Origin: Salegentibacter_A chungangensis
GTDB lineage: Bacteria; Bacteroidota; Bacteroidia; Flavobacteriales; Flavobacteriaceae
Assembly (NCBI RefSeq): GCF_042678405.1
Contig: NZ_JBHTLI010000001.1
Coordinates: 310,001-374,000 of the forward strand
Direction of reading: 5' to 3'
DNA: 64,000 bases
Part shown: in pieces, positions 9,475 through 17,870 of the stretch
How positions within the stretch are numbered: the first letter of the stretch is position 1
Layout: each line of letters begins with the position of its first letter
Notes under the pieces: model-generated
What the model was told of the DNA's origin: nothing
The model's input: only the letters and a program-made list of their open reading frames with translations
Database searches by the model: none
Translations under genes and position numbers: made by a program

Positions 9475-9497
9475 AAAACACCCCGCAAATTGCGGGG
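9475..9497 (-). terminator. Terminator between converging genes
   Basis: The stem CCCCGCA/TGCGGGG (9481-9487, 9491-9497) is followed on the minus strand by TGTTTTTGTTTT. It best serves the minus-strand gene at 9520-9957 and may also stop the nuclease transcript. Confidence 0.75.
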
Positions 9498-9519
9498 CGT
9501 CTTATTAAATCTTGGATTT

Positions 9520-9957
9520 TTAGAACCAGGCGCTCCAAGGTATTCTTGACAATACCAGGATAAGTGCCAGGGTATAAAAGATGGCAAGCGTCTTGAACTT
9601 AGGTGTTGAAGTCAGCTTTTTCTTGTGTTTGGAATATCCAACGGTAATCAGCACGATGGCAAGGATCATTATTAACGGATGCTCCACATTGTATAATCTT
9701 AAGGTGGAATCTTTCATTACTCCTCCCATTCCAACTTCACCGAACATCCTGAAGTAAGGCGCAATAAAATAAAGAAGCAGGCCTATCAGAAGCTGAATAT
9801 GCGAAACAATAAGCGTGAATAGAGCAATTCTGAAATTAGTAGCTCCGTATTCCTTTTTGGTAACTGTACCTATTATGGCATTAAAAGAGGCTATTATTAG
9901 CATAATTACGACCAGGTAAGCCCACCAGGAATGAATAAATTGAACTGTAGTGTACAT
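9520..9957 (-). CDS. Four-TM membrane protein, possible haem binder
   Basis: A 145-residue inner-membrane protein with four predicted transmembrane segments (about 8-30, 43-66, 92-108, 121-137). Histidines sit in or next to three of them (His9, His53, His93), and His93 is in an EHPLIM motif. That spacing could bind b-type haem, and relatives are sometimes labelled cytochrome B, but I cannot prove this. It lies between the two TBDR units with its own terminator and could be an unrelated insertion in the locus. The function is unknown. Confidence 0.6.
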   Translation of the reverse strand: MYTTVQFIHSWWAYLVVIMLIIASFNAIIGTVTKKEYGATNFRIALFTLIVSHIQLLIGLLLYFIAPYFRMFGEVGMGGVMKDSTLRLYNVEHPLIMILAIVLITVGYSKHKKKLTSTPKFKTLAIFYTLALILVLSRIPWSAWF

Positions 9958-10024
9958 ATATCTTTTTTAAGAAATTAAAATTACAAATTCTTTATCATAA
10001 ACTCCGGAAAAGCCCGGAATGCTT

Positions 10025-11650
10025 TTACCAACGATTTTCTGCCGCCTCGCCTCCCCAGATGAGAGTAGCAAGATACGGGTTGTCTATAAAAGGATTCCTG
10101 TTCCCCTGGGCTCCTTCTATCACATTGTTCCTCTGGATCTCAAAATCCGATACCGGATCTTCCCTGTTCCATTCAAGAAACAACTGAAGGCTTCCTACGG
10201 TTTCAAAATCCTCTCCATATCTCAGGTGAACATACATTACCATACGGGCAACATCGCCTTTCCACTCATCCCCGGGATACCATTTATCACCATCAACAAG
10301 TTTATATGATCCGCTACCATCGGTAAAAGGGAAGTTCAGTCGCTGTGAGTTGATGTCCACATCGGCCACACGCATATGGTGCATATCATTTTTGGCCTCT
10401 TCTGAAGAAAGTCTGGATTGAGGGTAAATATGCTCAGTATTGAATGTTTCCCCTTCGCTCAGGTCTCCTTGCTGGTATTCATCCTTTGGACGACTGTCTC
10501 CGGAATACATCAGGATCACATTATTAGAATTATTAAGGTCCTCATCGGCCTCATACAGATAATCGTGTCTCTGGTAATATTCAAGACGGTTTACGTGCTC
10601 ATCTGTGGTGAAATCTGTAAGTACCTGCAGCAATAACTGCGGGTCTTCGGTGAAAGTGACATCTCCATAATAATCTTCATATCCAGATGGAATATCAAAA
10701 GCTACAGGGTCTACAATGGTTACGGTAACCGTCCCGGTAACGCAGGTAGAGGTAGCATCATCATCACAAAGGCTGTAAGTAAAGCTGTCTTTCCCTTCAA
10801 ATCCTGATGCAGGCTTGTAGGTAATGGTGCCATCGGCGTTAAGCTCTGCAGTACCATTTCCGTCCGCATTTACAGAGGCGATCACCGCCCCGTCAATTGC
10901 TTCATCATTATTCAAAACATCATCGATCACCACCTGGTCGGTACCAACACTAATCACTACAGCATCATCATTGGCGACCGGTGAACCTTCATCTATAACG
11001 TTTACGGTTATAGTAGCCGTAGAACAGGACGGGTTTTCATCGTCATCACAAAGAGTATAGGTAAAACTATCCTCACCCGAAAATGTTTCATTAGGAGTAT
11101 AGGTTATGGAACCGTCATTTTCCAAAACAGCAGTTCCGTTAGTTCCCTCATATTCTACCTTGATCACGCTTGCATTATCTACTACCACATCATTAGAAAG
11201 GTGATTTTTAATGCTAAGCGAAGTATTCTCGGCGGTTTCATAAGTATCGGCATTGGCCTGAGGATCTCCAGCATCACCAACATTTACCGTTACAGTCGCC
11301 GTAGAACAACGATCGGAATCTCCGGGAACACAAATGGTATATGAGAAAGTATCCTCTCCCTGGAAATCGGCCGGGGGGTTATAAGTATAGGTCCCGTCCC
11401 GATTATCCTTTAGCTCTCCCCCTTCAGAAGTAGAAGCCTCAAAAGAACTGATGCGGGCATTATCGGTAGTAGTATCATTATCCAATAAGACATCAGCATC
11501 AATAACAAGTTCCTCATTTTCCTTTGCTGAAAGCGCATCGTCTACCGCAACCGGGTTCTCCGGTGTAGGATTAGGTTGTGGAGTCGGGTCTTCTTCGGTG
11601 CTACATCCAAGGATCAAAACAGATATAGCCAGGTACACTAATTTCTTCAT
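10025..11650 (-). CDS. Lipoprotein endonuclease I with three Ig-like domains
   Basis: A 541-residue lipoprotein (lipobox LILGC, Cys16) with a Pro-rich tether. Three bacterial Ig-like (VCBS/cadherin-type) repeats follow at about 33-126, 128-220 and 223-313, each ending in a GEDSFTYTLCDDD-like motif with a cysteine pair. An endonuclease I domain (PF04231) fills about 320-540. It shows NTEHIYPQS (404-412), DMHHMRVADVDINSQR (422-437), WKGDVARMVMYVHLRYG and GNRNPFIDNP, the expected metal and active-site blocks. It is probably a surface- or periplasm-anchored nuclease, with the Ig repeats as spacer or adhesion arms. It is separated from the upstream TBDR 2 operon by a terminator. Confidence 0.9.
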   Translation of the reverse strand: MKKLVYLAISVLILGCSTEEDPTPQPNPTPENPVAVDDALSAKENEELVIDADVLLDNDTTTDNARISSFEASTSEGGELKDNRDGTYTYNPPADFQGEDTFSYTICVPGDSDRCSTATVTVNVGDAGDPQANADTYETAENTSLSIKNHLSNDVVVDNASVIKVEYEGTNGTAVLENDGSITYTPNETFSGEDSFTYTLCDDDENPSCSTATITVNVIDEGSPVANDDAVVISVGTDQVVIDDVLNNDEAIDGAVIASVNADGNGTAELNADGTITYKPASGFEGKDSFTYSLCDDDATSTCVTGTVTVTIVDPVAFDIPSGYEDYYGDVTFTEDPQLLLQVLTDFTTDEHVNRLEYYQRHDYLYEADEDLNNSNNVILMYSGDSRPKDEYQQGDLSEGETFNTEHIYPQSRLSSEEAKNDMHHMRVADVDINSQRLNFPFTDGSGSYKLVDGDKWYPGDEWKGDVARMVMYVHLRYGEDFETVGSLQLFLEWNREDPVSDFEIQRNNVIEGAQGNRNPFIDNPYLATLIWGGEAAENRW

Positions 11651-11697
11651 TATATAATTTTAGGTGAGATTGCAAATATCATATAAATCAATCAATT

Positions 11698-11732
11698 AAA
11701 AAACCTCTTATCCCGAAGGACAAGAGGTTTTC
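11698..11732 (-). terminator. Terminator of the TBDR 2 - repeat lipoprotein operon
   Basis: The perfect 9-bp stem AAACCTCTT/AAGAGGTTT (11701-11709, 11722-11730) is followed on the minus strand by a T run. It lies 30 bp after the stop of the repeat lipoprotein. Confidence 0.85.
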
Positions 11733-11759
11733 TAAAGTTATTATGAAGGAGCGTCGTGA

Positions 11760-13478
11760 TTATTCGTTAATCACCCATTCTCCGTCTTCATTTTTAATAA
11801 GGCTGATCTCTTCAGTAGTATTAGTACCGTTGTAAATAGCATAGGTAATAACATACTTCTGACCAACTTCAGCATTAGGAGCGATCTCATCAAGGAGAAC
11901 CTGCATTGCTTCAAGGATCATATCATCACTCCAGTAAGCAGAATTTCCTTCTCTACGGTCGAAGTTAGAATATTGATCCACGCTTCCTGCAGGACCAGGA
12001 TAGACCTCGCCAAATTCAGAAGCGATAATCGCGTAATCTGAACCGGCAAGGGTGTATCTGATAGTGTTATCAGGAATCCACGCAGAACCGTCGTTACCAA
12101 ACTGAAGGCTCGTCTGAACCACGCTTGGGATGAAGTTCCACTCACCATTTTCAAATACGAAGTTTGCGTATTCAATGTCAGTTGATCCATCATCATAAAA
12201 TTTGTAACCAACAGGAACAAAGTCTCCTTCTTCAGCATATGGGTAAACAGACTCAAGGTAGATACCTATCTTGTAAAGAGCCTCATCTTCATCATCAAAG
12301 TTAGAGTAAGTCTGTCCGAATTCTTCAGTGTAAGAATCGGCAGGAAGCATAAACGGCTCATTCCAGTCTCCGTTAGCGTAAGCAAATACCTTAGTTTCTT
12401 CGATAGTAGAAACTGAAGCGCTTTCGTCAATGATATATCCGTCATCAGTAAGGATCACGTTCCAGATCCAGGTAGTTGTTCCTCCACCAGGATAAACCTT
12501 AAAGCTTACTTCAAATTTAGCTCCGGTTTCAGCGGAAGGATATTGCTCCATCAATACGGCGTTGATAGCTTCCATAAGCATATCATCACTCCAGTAGTTG
12601 TCACTGCTTGATCTTACATCAAAACTTCCGTAGTTCCCTACGTTCTCGGCAGGACCCGGGTAAGTAGAAGCAAATTCAGAAGCTACAAATTCGTAATCTG
12701 CATTGGCGAACTCATAAGCAGTTCCTCCAACGGCTACGTAAGCGTTCCCATCAAACTGAACGGTCATACTCTCAGTACCTGAGTTTCCATTATAGATCCT
12801 GTAAGAAACGTTGTATTTCTGCCCTTCAACATCGTCATAATTCTCTGACAGAACAACATTAAGAGCTTCAAGGATCATAGCGTCGCTCCAGTAAGCATCA
12901 TTATCCTCTCTTCTCTCGAAGTTGCTGTAGTTACCGGCGCTTTCTGCAGCATCTGGATATACAGAGGCAAACTCTTCTTCAATAAGATCGAAATCTTCAG
13001 GAGTAAGGTTATACATAATCTCATCGGCAAGGGTTCTGTAGGTCAATTCTACATAATCTCCCTGTTCTGCTTGAGGGTATTTGTAAGCCAATACTTCCTG
13101 GATTTCAGAAAAATCTGAAAAGTAGTCAACAGAAAGACCGATGCCTTCATAATCTGCAGAAGCTACAGTAGCTTCCTGCACTCTGATCGGGTCATAAAGA
13201 TCGAAAGTAACGTTAACAGAAGAATTCGCTCCCAATGCAGGGAATTTTTCGTTAAGCACTACAGGAATAAGCTCCTTGGCTTCTTCTTCAGAACCGAAGT
13301 TTGGAAATCCAAGCTCTAGGGTTTCAGTATAATCATCCTCTTCAAGAGTATAATCTACAGCTCCTGCAACCTTCCCCTCCAGCTCTGCATCTATCTCGTC
13401 GTGGATGTCTTCCATAGGCTCACAACCTGTAATTGCAAGACCTACAAACATCATTAAAAAGTAAAATGTCTTTTTCAT
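11760..13478 (-). CDS. Acidic repeat lipoprotein linked to TBDR 2
   Basis: A 572-residue, very acidic lipoprotein (lipobox AITGC, Cys19). Three long repeats of about 95 residues sit at 156-248, 255-350 and 475-570. Each has a DYxxIxxEFxxxYP opening, an NYSNFDRRE-like turn, the signature YWSDDMILEAxxxxL, and a YxVxYxIYNG strand pair. Shorter relatives lie at 43-96, 119-148 and 383-450 (YSNFDDEDEA). I do not recognise a named family. It starts 10 bp after the stop of TBDR 2 in the same direction and is probably the surface lipoprotein partner of that receptor, although it bears no resemblance to SusD. Ligand binding is inferred from position only. Confidence 0.75.
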   Translation of the reverse strand: MKKTFYFLMMFVGLAITGCEPMEDIHDEIDAELEGKVAGAVDYTLEEDDYTETLELGFPNFGSEEEAKELIPVVLNEKFPALGANSSVNVTFDLYDPIRVQEATVASADYEGIGLSVDYFSDFSEIQEVLAYKYPQAEQGDYVELTYRTLADEIMYNLTPEDFDLIEEEFASVYPDAAESAGNYSNFERREDNDAYWSDAMILEALNVVLSENYDDVEGQKYNVSYRIYNGNSGTESMTVQFDGNAYVAVGGTAYEFANADYEFVASEFASTYPGPAENVGNYGSFDVRSSSDNYWSDDMLMEAINAVLMEQYPSAETGAKFEVSFKVYPGGGTTTWIWNVILTDDGYIIDESASVSTIEETKVFAYANGDWNEPFMLPADSYTEEFGQTYSNFDDEDEALYKIGIYLESVYPYAEEGDFVPVGYKFYDDGSTDIEYANFVFENGEWNFIPSVVQTSLQFGNDGSAWIPDNTIRYTLAGSDYAIIASEFGEVYPGPAGSVDQYSNFDRREGNSAYWSDDMILEAMQVLLDEIAPNAEVGQKYVITYAIYNGTNTTEEISLIKNEDGEWVINE

Positions 13479-13488
13479 TTTTATATTT

Positions 13489-16047
13489 TTAGAATTTTAT
13501 TTTCATACCTACAGTGTACGTACGTCCGAAACCGTACCATACAGAAGCAGTTCTTGCGTTAGAAGCAGATCCGTCATCAGCTACAGAAACGTATTCTGTA
13601 TCTAATAAGTTATTAATATTCCCGTTAATGGTAGCATCAAAAGGACCAAATTTGAAGTTGTGCGTAAGACCAAGGTCTACAACTCCGTAATCCGGCACTT
13701 GCCAAGGCATATAGTTCCCATCATCAGTACCAACTCCAATAGGATCGAAATCTGCATAAAGCTGATCGTAGTAATTATAATCTACTCTCACCCTGGTACC
13801 AGGAAGAGCTTCGTAATCCAGTCCTAATGCGAAAGTGTTTTGAGCAGATCCACCTACAGGAACTTTATCCAGGTAAAGGTTAATAGGGTCATCCGGGTTA
13901 AGCACGTTTTGGTTATCATCATAGATGAAAACGTCGGTTACGTTACTATCCCATTTCCAATCTCCAATAGAAGCCATACCGGTAATAGTAAGGTTTTGGA
14001 AAGGTCTGTAAGAGAAATCGAATTCAATACCCTGGTGAAGTGCATCCACTCCCAGGATGTTAGCAAAGTAAGATTCTCCGCTTGCCCTGTCAAAGTAAGA
14101 CTGAGTAAAGGTACGGTCTCCCCAAAGGGTTCTGTACACGTTCAGGTTAGCTCTGAAGTCTGTGCTACGGAATCCATATCCAAGCTCAGCACTAAAGATC
14201 TTCTGGTTTTTAGCTTCATCGTTAATATCGTTCTGGAAGTTCTGGAAAACCGCGTTAAAGAAAGGCGCTTTTTCGAAGTACCCGATATTAGCAAATACAT
14301 TGTGATTATCGTCTATGTTATAGTTAGCACCACCTTTTGCAGAGTACCCGAAGAAATTGATAAAATCAGTTTCCTGTTCCGGGCTGCTATCTAGGTAGTT
14401 AAAATAGTCGATTCTTTTGTAAGAAGTGTTAGAGGCAGCAAGAGAAACAAAGGCAGAAAGATCATTGTTAGAGTACTCAACCTGAGCAAAACCACCTTCC
14501 CAGAGTACGATCCCGTCATTGTAGTAGTTGATCTTATCTCCTACTCTTGCAACATTTACAGGATTGTTCTCGTTGCTTCCTTCATCCAGCCAGTAAGTTC
14601 CTCCTAAAAGGTCTTTTACTTCCTGGAAGTGCTTTCCTTTATAATATCTGATGTCAACACCACCCAATAATTCGATATCCTCAGTGATCTCTGTAGAAAG
14701 CGTTGAAAGGGCTCCGTACCAGTTATGGTCGTTTCTTGAGTTGTAAAGAATGGTTTTTGAACCAAGTGCACCGTTCTCAACGTTCTCGTCTACTACAAGA
14801 TCAAGATCAAGTGGCTGAAGGTATCCGCTTCTGTATGGAGAGTCAATACTTCTAAGGTTCGCATCCCCTTCGTATCCTCCACCTCCTCCGGTACCGAAAG
14901 AAGCATAAAGAGCGGTAGAAAGCTGGGTTCTGTCTGAAATATCCCAGTAGTGGTTAAGAGACATTTGAGGTTTGTGGTAGAAGTTATCCTGTACGTGCTT
15001 AACTTCTCCATTGAGGTAACCCCAGTCCCCGTTAAATTTAATTCCTCTTTCACTTTCTCTGTAAGTTTCGATCTGGTAAGAAGTCTCACGCTGACCGTGT
15101 CTTTGAGGTGCACCAAAAGCAGTGAATGACAACTGATGATTTTCACCGAAATCTTTAGAAAGGTTCAGGAAGTAAGAGTATCCTTCAAACTCGGTTCCGT
15201 CTACAAAACCATCTCCTGTAGTTTTTGAAGCAGAAACCGTTGCAGCTATTCCGTTCTCCATAACCCCGGTAGAAACGGTAGCTCCAAATTTCATATATCC
15301 ATCATTACCTGTGGTCGCGAAGATGTTCCCACCTTCTTCGGCATCGGTAGTTTTTGTTACAATATTTACAGTACCACCAATAGAAGGTACTGCTACTTTT
15401 GAAGCCCCAAGACCTCTTTGAACCTGCATAGAGCGGGTTACATCAGAAAGACCGGCCCAGTTACTCCAGTAAACACGACCGTTTTCCATATCATTAACAG
15501 GAACCCCGTTAATCATCACAGCAATGTTCTCAGAGTTAAAGCCTCTAAGTCTCAATTCGGCGTCTCCAAATCCACCTCCCTGTTTAGTTGCGTAAACACC
15601 AGGAGTAGATTTAAGGATCTCAGGAAATTCCTGGTTACCTAATTTCGTCTCAATATCTGCAGCTTTAATTGTTGAAACAGCAACAGGGGTTTTTCTGTCT
15701 ATCGCCAGAGAGAAACTGGTGATAACGATCTCTTCAAGAGCATCGGCATCAGGAGAGACAACTATCTGTCCCAGGTCCTGGGTTCCACCGTTTGCAACTG
15801 AAAACTGAACTTTCTTTGTTTCGTATCCTACGAAACTGATTTCAATTGCCCCCTTGGCTTTTCCAACTTCGATGGAGAAGTTACCGTCAAAATCTGTAGT
15901 GGTTCCATTGTTGGTACCCACCACCATAATGTTTGCACCCGGTAACGGACCATCCATTTCGGAATCAATCACCGTACCGGTAACTGTCCCTTGAGCAAAA
16001 ATTGTAGCCGTTGCAAAAAACAAGGCTATCGCAAGTAATTTCCTCAT
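13489..16047 (-). CDS. TonB-dependent receptor (TBDR 2)
   Basis: An 852-residue receptor. I start at the ATG at 16047 because it opens the signal peptide MRKLLAIALFFATATIFAQ; the frame continues upstream to 16083 with 12 polar residues. A carboxypeptidase-regulatory-like domain with GTNNGTTTDFDGNF (about 20-100) is followed by a plug with ELRLRGFNSENIAVMINGVP, VYWSNWAGLSDVTR and IGGTVNIVTKT, then a barrel ending GRTYTVGMKIKF. It is clearly related to TBDR 1. Its leader is about 107 nt and contains a perfect inverted repeat, unusual for this window. The repeat lipoprotein follows 10 bp downstream. The substrate is unknown. Confidence 0.92.
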   Translation of the reverse strand: MRKLLAIALFFATATIFAQGTVTGTVIDSEMDGPLPGANIMVVGTNNGTTTDFDGNFSIEVGKAKGAIEISFVGYETKKVQFSVANGGTQDLGQIVVSPDADALEEIVITSFSLAIDRKTPVAVSTIKAADIETKLGNQEFPEILKSTPGVYATKQGGGFGDAELRLRGFNSENIAVMINGVPVNDMENGRVYWSNWAGLSDVTRSMQVQRGLGASKVAVPSIGGTVNIVTKTTDAEEGGNIFATTGNDGYMKFGATVSTGVMENGIAATVSASKTTGDGFVDGTEFEGYSYFLNLSKDFGENHQLSFTAFGAPQRHGQRETSYQIETYRESERGIKFNGDWGYLNGEVKHVQDNFYHKPQMSLNHYWDISDRTQLSTALYASFGTGGGGGYEGDANLRSIDSPYRSGYLQPLDLDLVVDENVENGALGSKTILYNSRNDHNWYGALSTLSTEITEDIELLGGVDIRYYKGKHFQEVKDLLGGTYWLDEGSNENNPVNVARVGDKINYYNDGIVLWEGGFAQVEYSNNDLSAFVSLAASNTSYKRIDYFNYLDSSPEQETDFINFFGYSAKGGANYNIDDNHNVFANIGYFEKAPFFNAVFQNFQNDINDEAKNQKIFSAELGYGFRSTDFRANLNVYRTLWGDRTFTQSYFDRASGESYFANILGVDALHQGIEFDFSYRPFQNLTITGMASIGDWKWDSNVTDVFIYDDNQNVLNPDDPINLYLDKVPVGGSAQNTFALGLDYEALPGTRVRVDYNYYDQLYADFDPIGVGTDDGNYMPWQVPDYGVVDLGLTHNFKFGPFDATINGNINNLLDTEYVSVADDGSASNARTASVWYGFGRTYTVGMKIKF

Positions 16048-16096
16048 TGTGTAAAAATTGTTTGTTTTTGAGTTAAAATTCAAGGCAAAAGAAGTG

Positions 16097-16136
16097 AATT
16101 CCTTAACATTAAAGATTACAGAAACGTTAAGGAATT
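16097..16136 (-). repeat. Perfect 11-bp inverted repeat in the TBDR 2 leader
   Basis: AATTCCTTAAC (16097-16107) and GTTAAGGAATT (16126-16136) are exact reverse complements separated by 18 nt. They lie between the candidate -7 box and the TBDR 2 start codon, so they would form a stem-loop in the mRNA leader, or a regulator site in DNA. Confidence 0.6.
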
Positions 16137-16159
16137 TAACTTTAACATCTTTTGCGACT

Positions 16160-16167
16160 CAAAACTA
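16160..16167 (-). promoter_or_regulatory. Candidate TAnnTTTG promoter of TBDR 2
   Basis: On the minus strand the box reads TAGTTTTG. It would give a leader of roughly 107 nt. No TTG at standard spacing is evident. Confidence 0.4.
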
Positions 16168-16238
16168 TAACAATTTTTTAAGCCATTGAAAGCCTGCATT
16201 TTAAAACTTCTAACAGGTTTTCAACAATAAGTGCAATT

Positions 16239-17870
16239 TTATGATAAAAAGTGTTTTAGTAGGTTTTTAGTAGAAGAATCGTGATTTTTCACGGAGTTTG
16301 TTTCGATTTCTGCAAGTATTTGGGTTGCAAGCTGCTTACCTAATTCCACACCCATCTGGTCATAACTATAAATATTCCAAATCACACCCTGTACAAAGAT
16401 CTTATGTTCATACATAGCGATGATCTTTCCAAGGTTCTCAGGTGTTAATTTTTTAACAAGTAAACTGTTTGTAGGCTTGTTCCCCTCAAAGACCTTGAAC
16501 GGCACCAGCATATCGACCTCATCCTGGCTTAAGGATTTCGCCCCAAGCTCTTTACGAACTTCAGCCTCGGTCTTACCCATAAGCAAAGCTTCTGTTTGGG
16601 CAAAATAATTAGCCATTAGTTTGTTGTGATGATCAGCGTCTTTGAAAAGAGACTCCTTAAAACCAATAAAATCGGCCGGGATAAGTTTTGTCCCCTGGTG
16701 TATGAGTTGAAAGAAAGCGTGCTGGGAATTGGTCCCCGGCTCCCCCCAGATAAGAGTTCCCGTCTGGTAATAGACCTTATCGCCATTACGGTCTACACTC
16801 TTCCCGTTACTTTCCATTATAGCCTGCTGTAAATAAGCAGGCAGCCTGTGAAGATACTGGGTGTAAGGGATCACCGCTTCACTTTCGGCCTTATAGAAAT
16901 TATTGTACCAAATGCTTAGCAAGGCAAGTTGCACCGGAATATTTTCTTTAAAATCGGTATTTTTAAAGTGATCATCCATTTTCCTGGCTCCTTCCAGTAA
17001 AGCCTCGAAATTCGGGTATCCTACCGCAAGACTTATAGAGAGGCCAACGGCACTCCAAAGTGAGAATCTACCGCCTACCCAGTCCCACATTGGGAAAATA
17101 TTGTCAATATCAATCCCGAACTCTTCAACCTTCTGCACATTACTGGAAACAGCAACAAAATGGTCCGACACCGCGTCCTGAGGAGCCGATTTCCTGAACC
17201 AGTTCCTGGCGGTGGTTGCATTGGTAAGCGTTTCCTGCGTGGTAAAGGTCTTGGAAACGATCACGAAAAGCGTGGTTTCCGGGTTCAAACCTTTAAGGGT
17301 TTCGTGTACGTGATCTCCGTCTACGTTTGAAATAAAGTGAACTTTCAGGTGATTTTTATAAAACTCTAAAGACTCGGTAACCATTGCAGGCCCAAGGTCT
17401 GACCCTCCAATCCCGATATTCACCACATCGGTAAAAGCCTTGCCGGTATAGCCTTTCTTCGAGCCATCTATCACTCTTTCAGAAAAGCCCTTTACTTTCT
17501 TCTTTACTTGCTGAACTTCGGAAATAACATTTTCTCCTCCAACCTCAACCTTGGCATCAGCAGAAGCCCTAAGTGCCGTGTGAAGCACCGCCCTGCCTTC
17601 TGTTCTGTTGATAGTCTCCCCATTAAAATATGAAGCTATCGCATCTTCAAGCTGGCATTCTTCAGCCAGTTCCAAAAGCAGGTCACGGGTTTCTTCTGTG
17701 ATCCTGTTCTTGCTAAGGTCGCAGAAAAAATCATCCCACTCAATACTGAACTTCGAAGACCTGTTCTCATCATCGGCAAACAGGTCCTTCATCTTAAGAT
17801 TTTCGACTTCTTCAAAATGCTCTGAAAGTTTTTTCCAGGCAGCGGTATGTGTAGGGTTAATATTTTTCAT
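16239..17870 (-). CDS. pgi: Glucose-6-phosphate isomerase
   Basis: A 543-residue cytoplasmic glycolytic and gluconeogenic enzyme interconverting glucose 6-phosphate and fructose 6-phosphate. The SIS-type signatures are intact: NIGIGGSDLGP (151-161), VSKTFTTQETLTNA, the ENR-like NRTEGRAVLHTALR, and the second PGI signature with QQAIMESNGKSVDRNG carrying the catalytic Glu. The length matches the long bacterial form. Its ATG follows directly on the stop codon of the M23 peptidase gene with no intervening base, so it is the last gene of a four-gene operon. No clear terminator is seen downstream. Confidence 0.97.
   Translation of the reverse strand: MKNINPTHTAAWKKLSEHFEEVENLKMKDLFADDENRSSKFSIEWDDFFCDLSKNRITEETRDLLLELAEECQLEDAIASYFNGETINRTEGRAVLHTALRASADAKVEVGGENVISEVQQVKKKVKGFSERVIDGSKKGYTGKAFTDVVNIGIGGSDLGPAMVTESLEFYKNHLKVHFISNVDGDHVHETLKGLNPETTLFVIVSKTFTTQETLTNATTARNWFRKSAPQDAVSDHFVAVSSNVQKVEEFGIDIDNIFPMWDWVGGRFSLWSAVGLSISLAVGYPNFEALLEGARKMDDHFKNTDFKENIPVQLALLSIWYNNFYKAESEAVIPYTQYLHRLPAYLQQAIMESNGKSVDRNGDKVYYQTGTLIWGEPGTNSQHAFFQLIHQGTKLIPADFIGFKESLFKDADHHNKLMANYFAQTEALLMGKTEAEVRKELGAKSLSQDEVDMLVPFKVFEGNKPTNSLLVKKLTPENLGKIIAMYEHKIFVQGVIWNIYSYDQMGVELGKQLATQILAEIETNSVKNHDSSTKNLLKHFLS

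Noticed and set aside
11760..13478. Repetitive stretch considered as a CRISPR-like or DNA repeat array
   Set aside because: The repeats are protein-level modules of about 95 codons with diverged DNA, inside one open frame with a signal peptide.
13840..14394. 184-codon antisense frame within TBDR 2
   Set aside because: It lies opposite a barrel region with normal codon use; no domain recognised.
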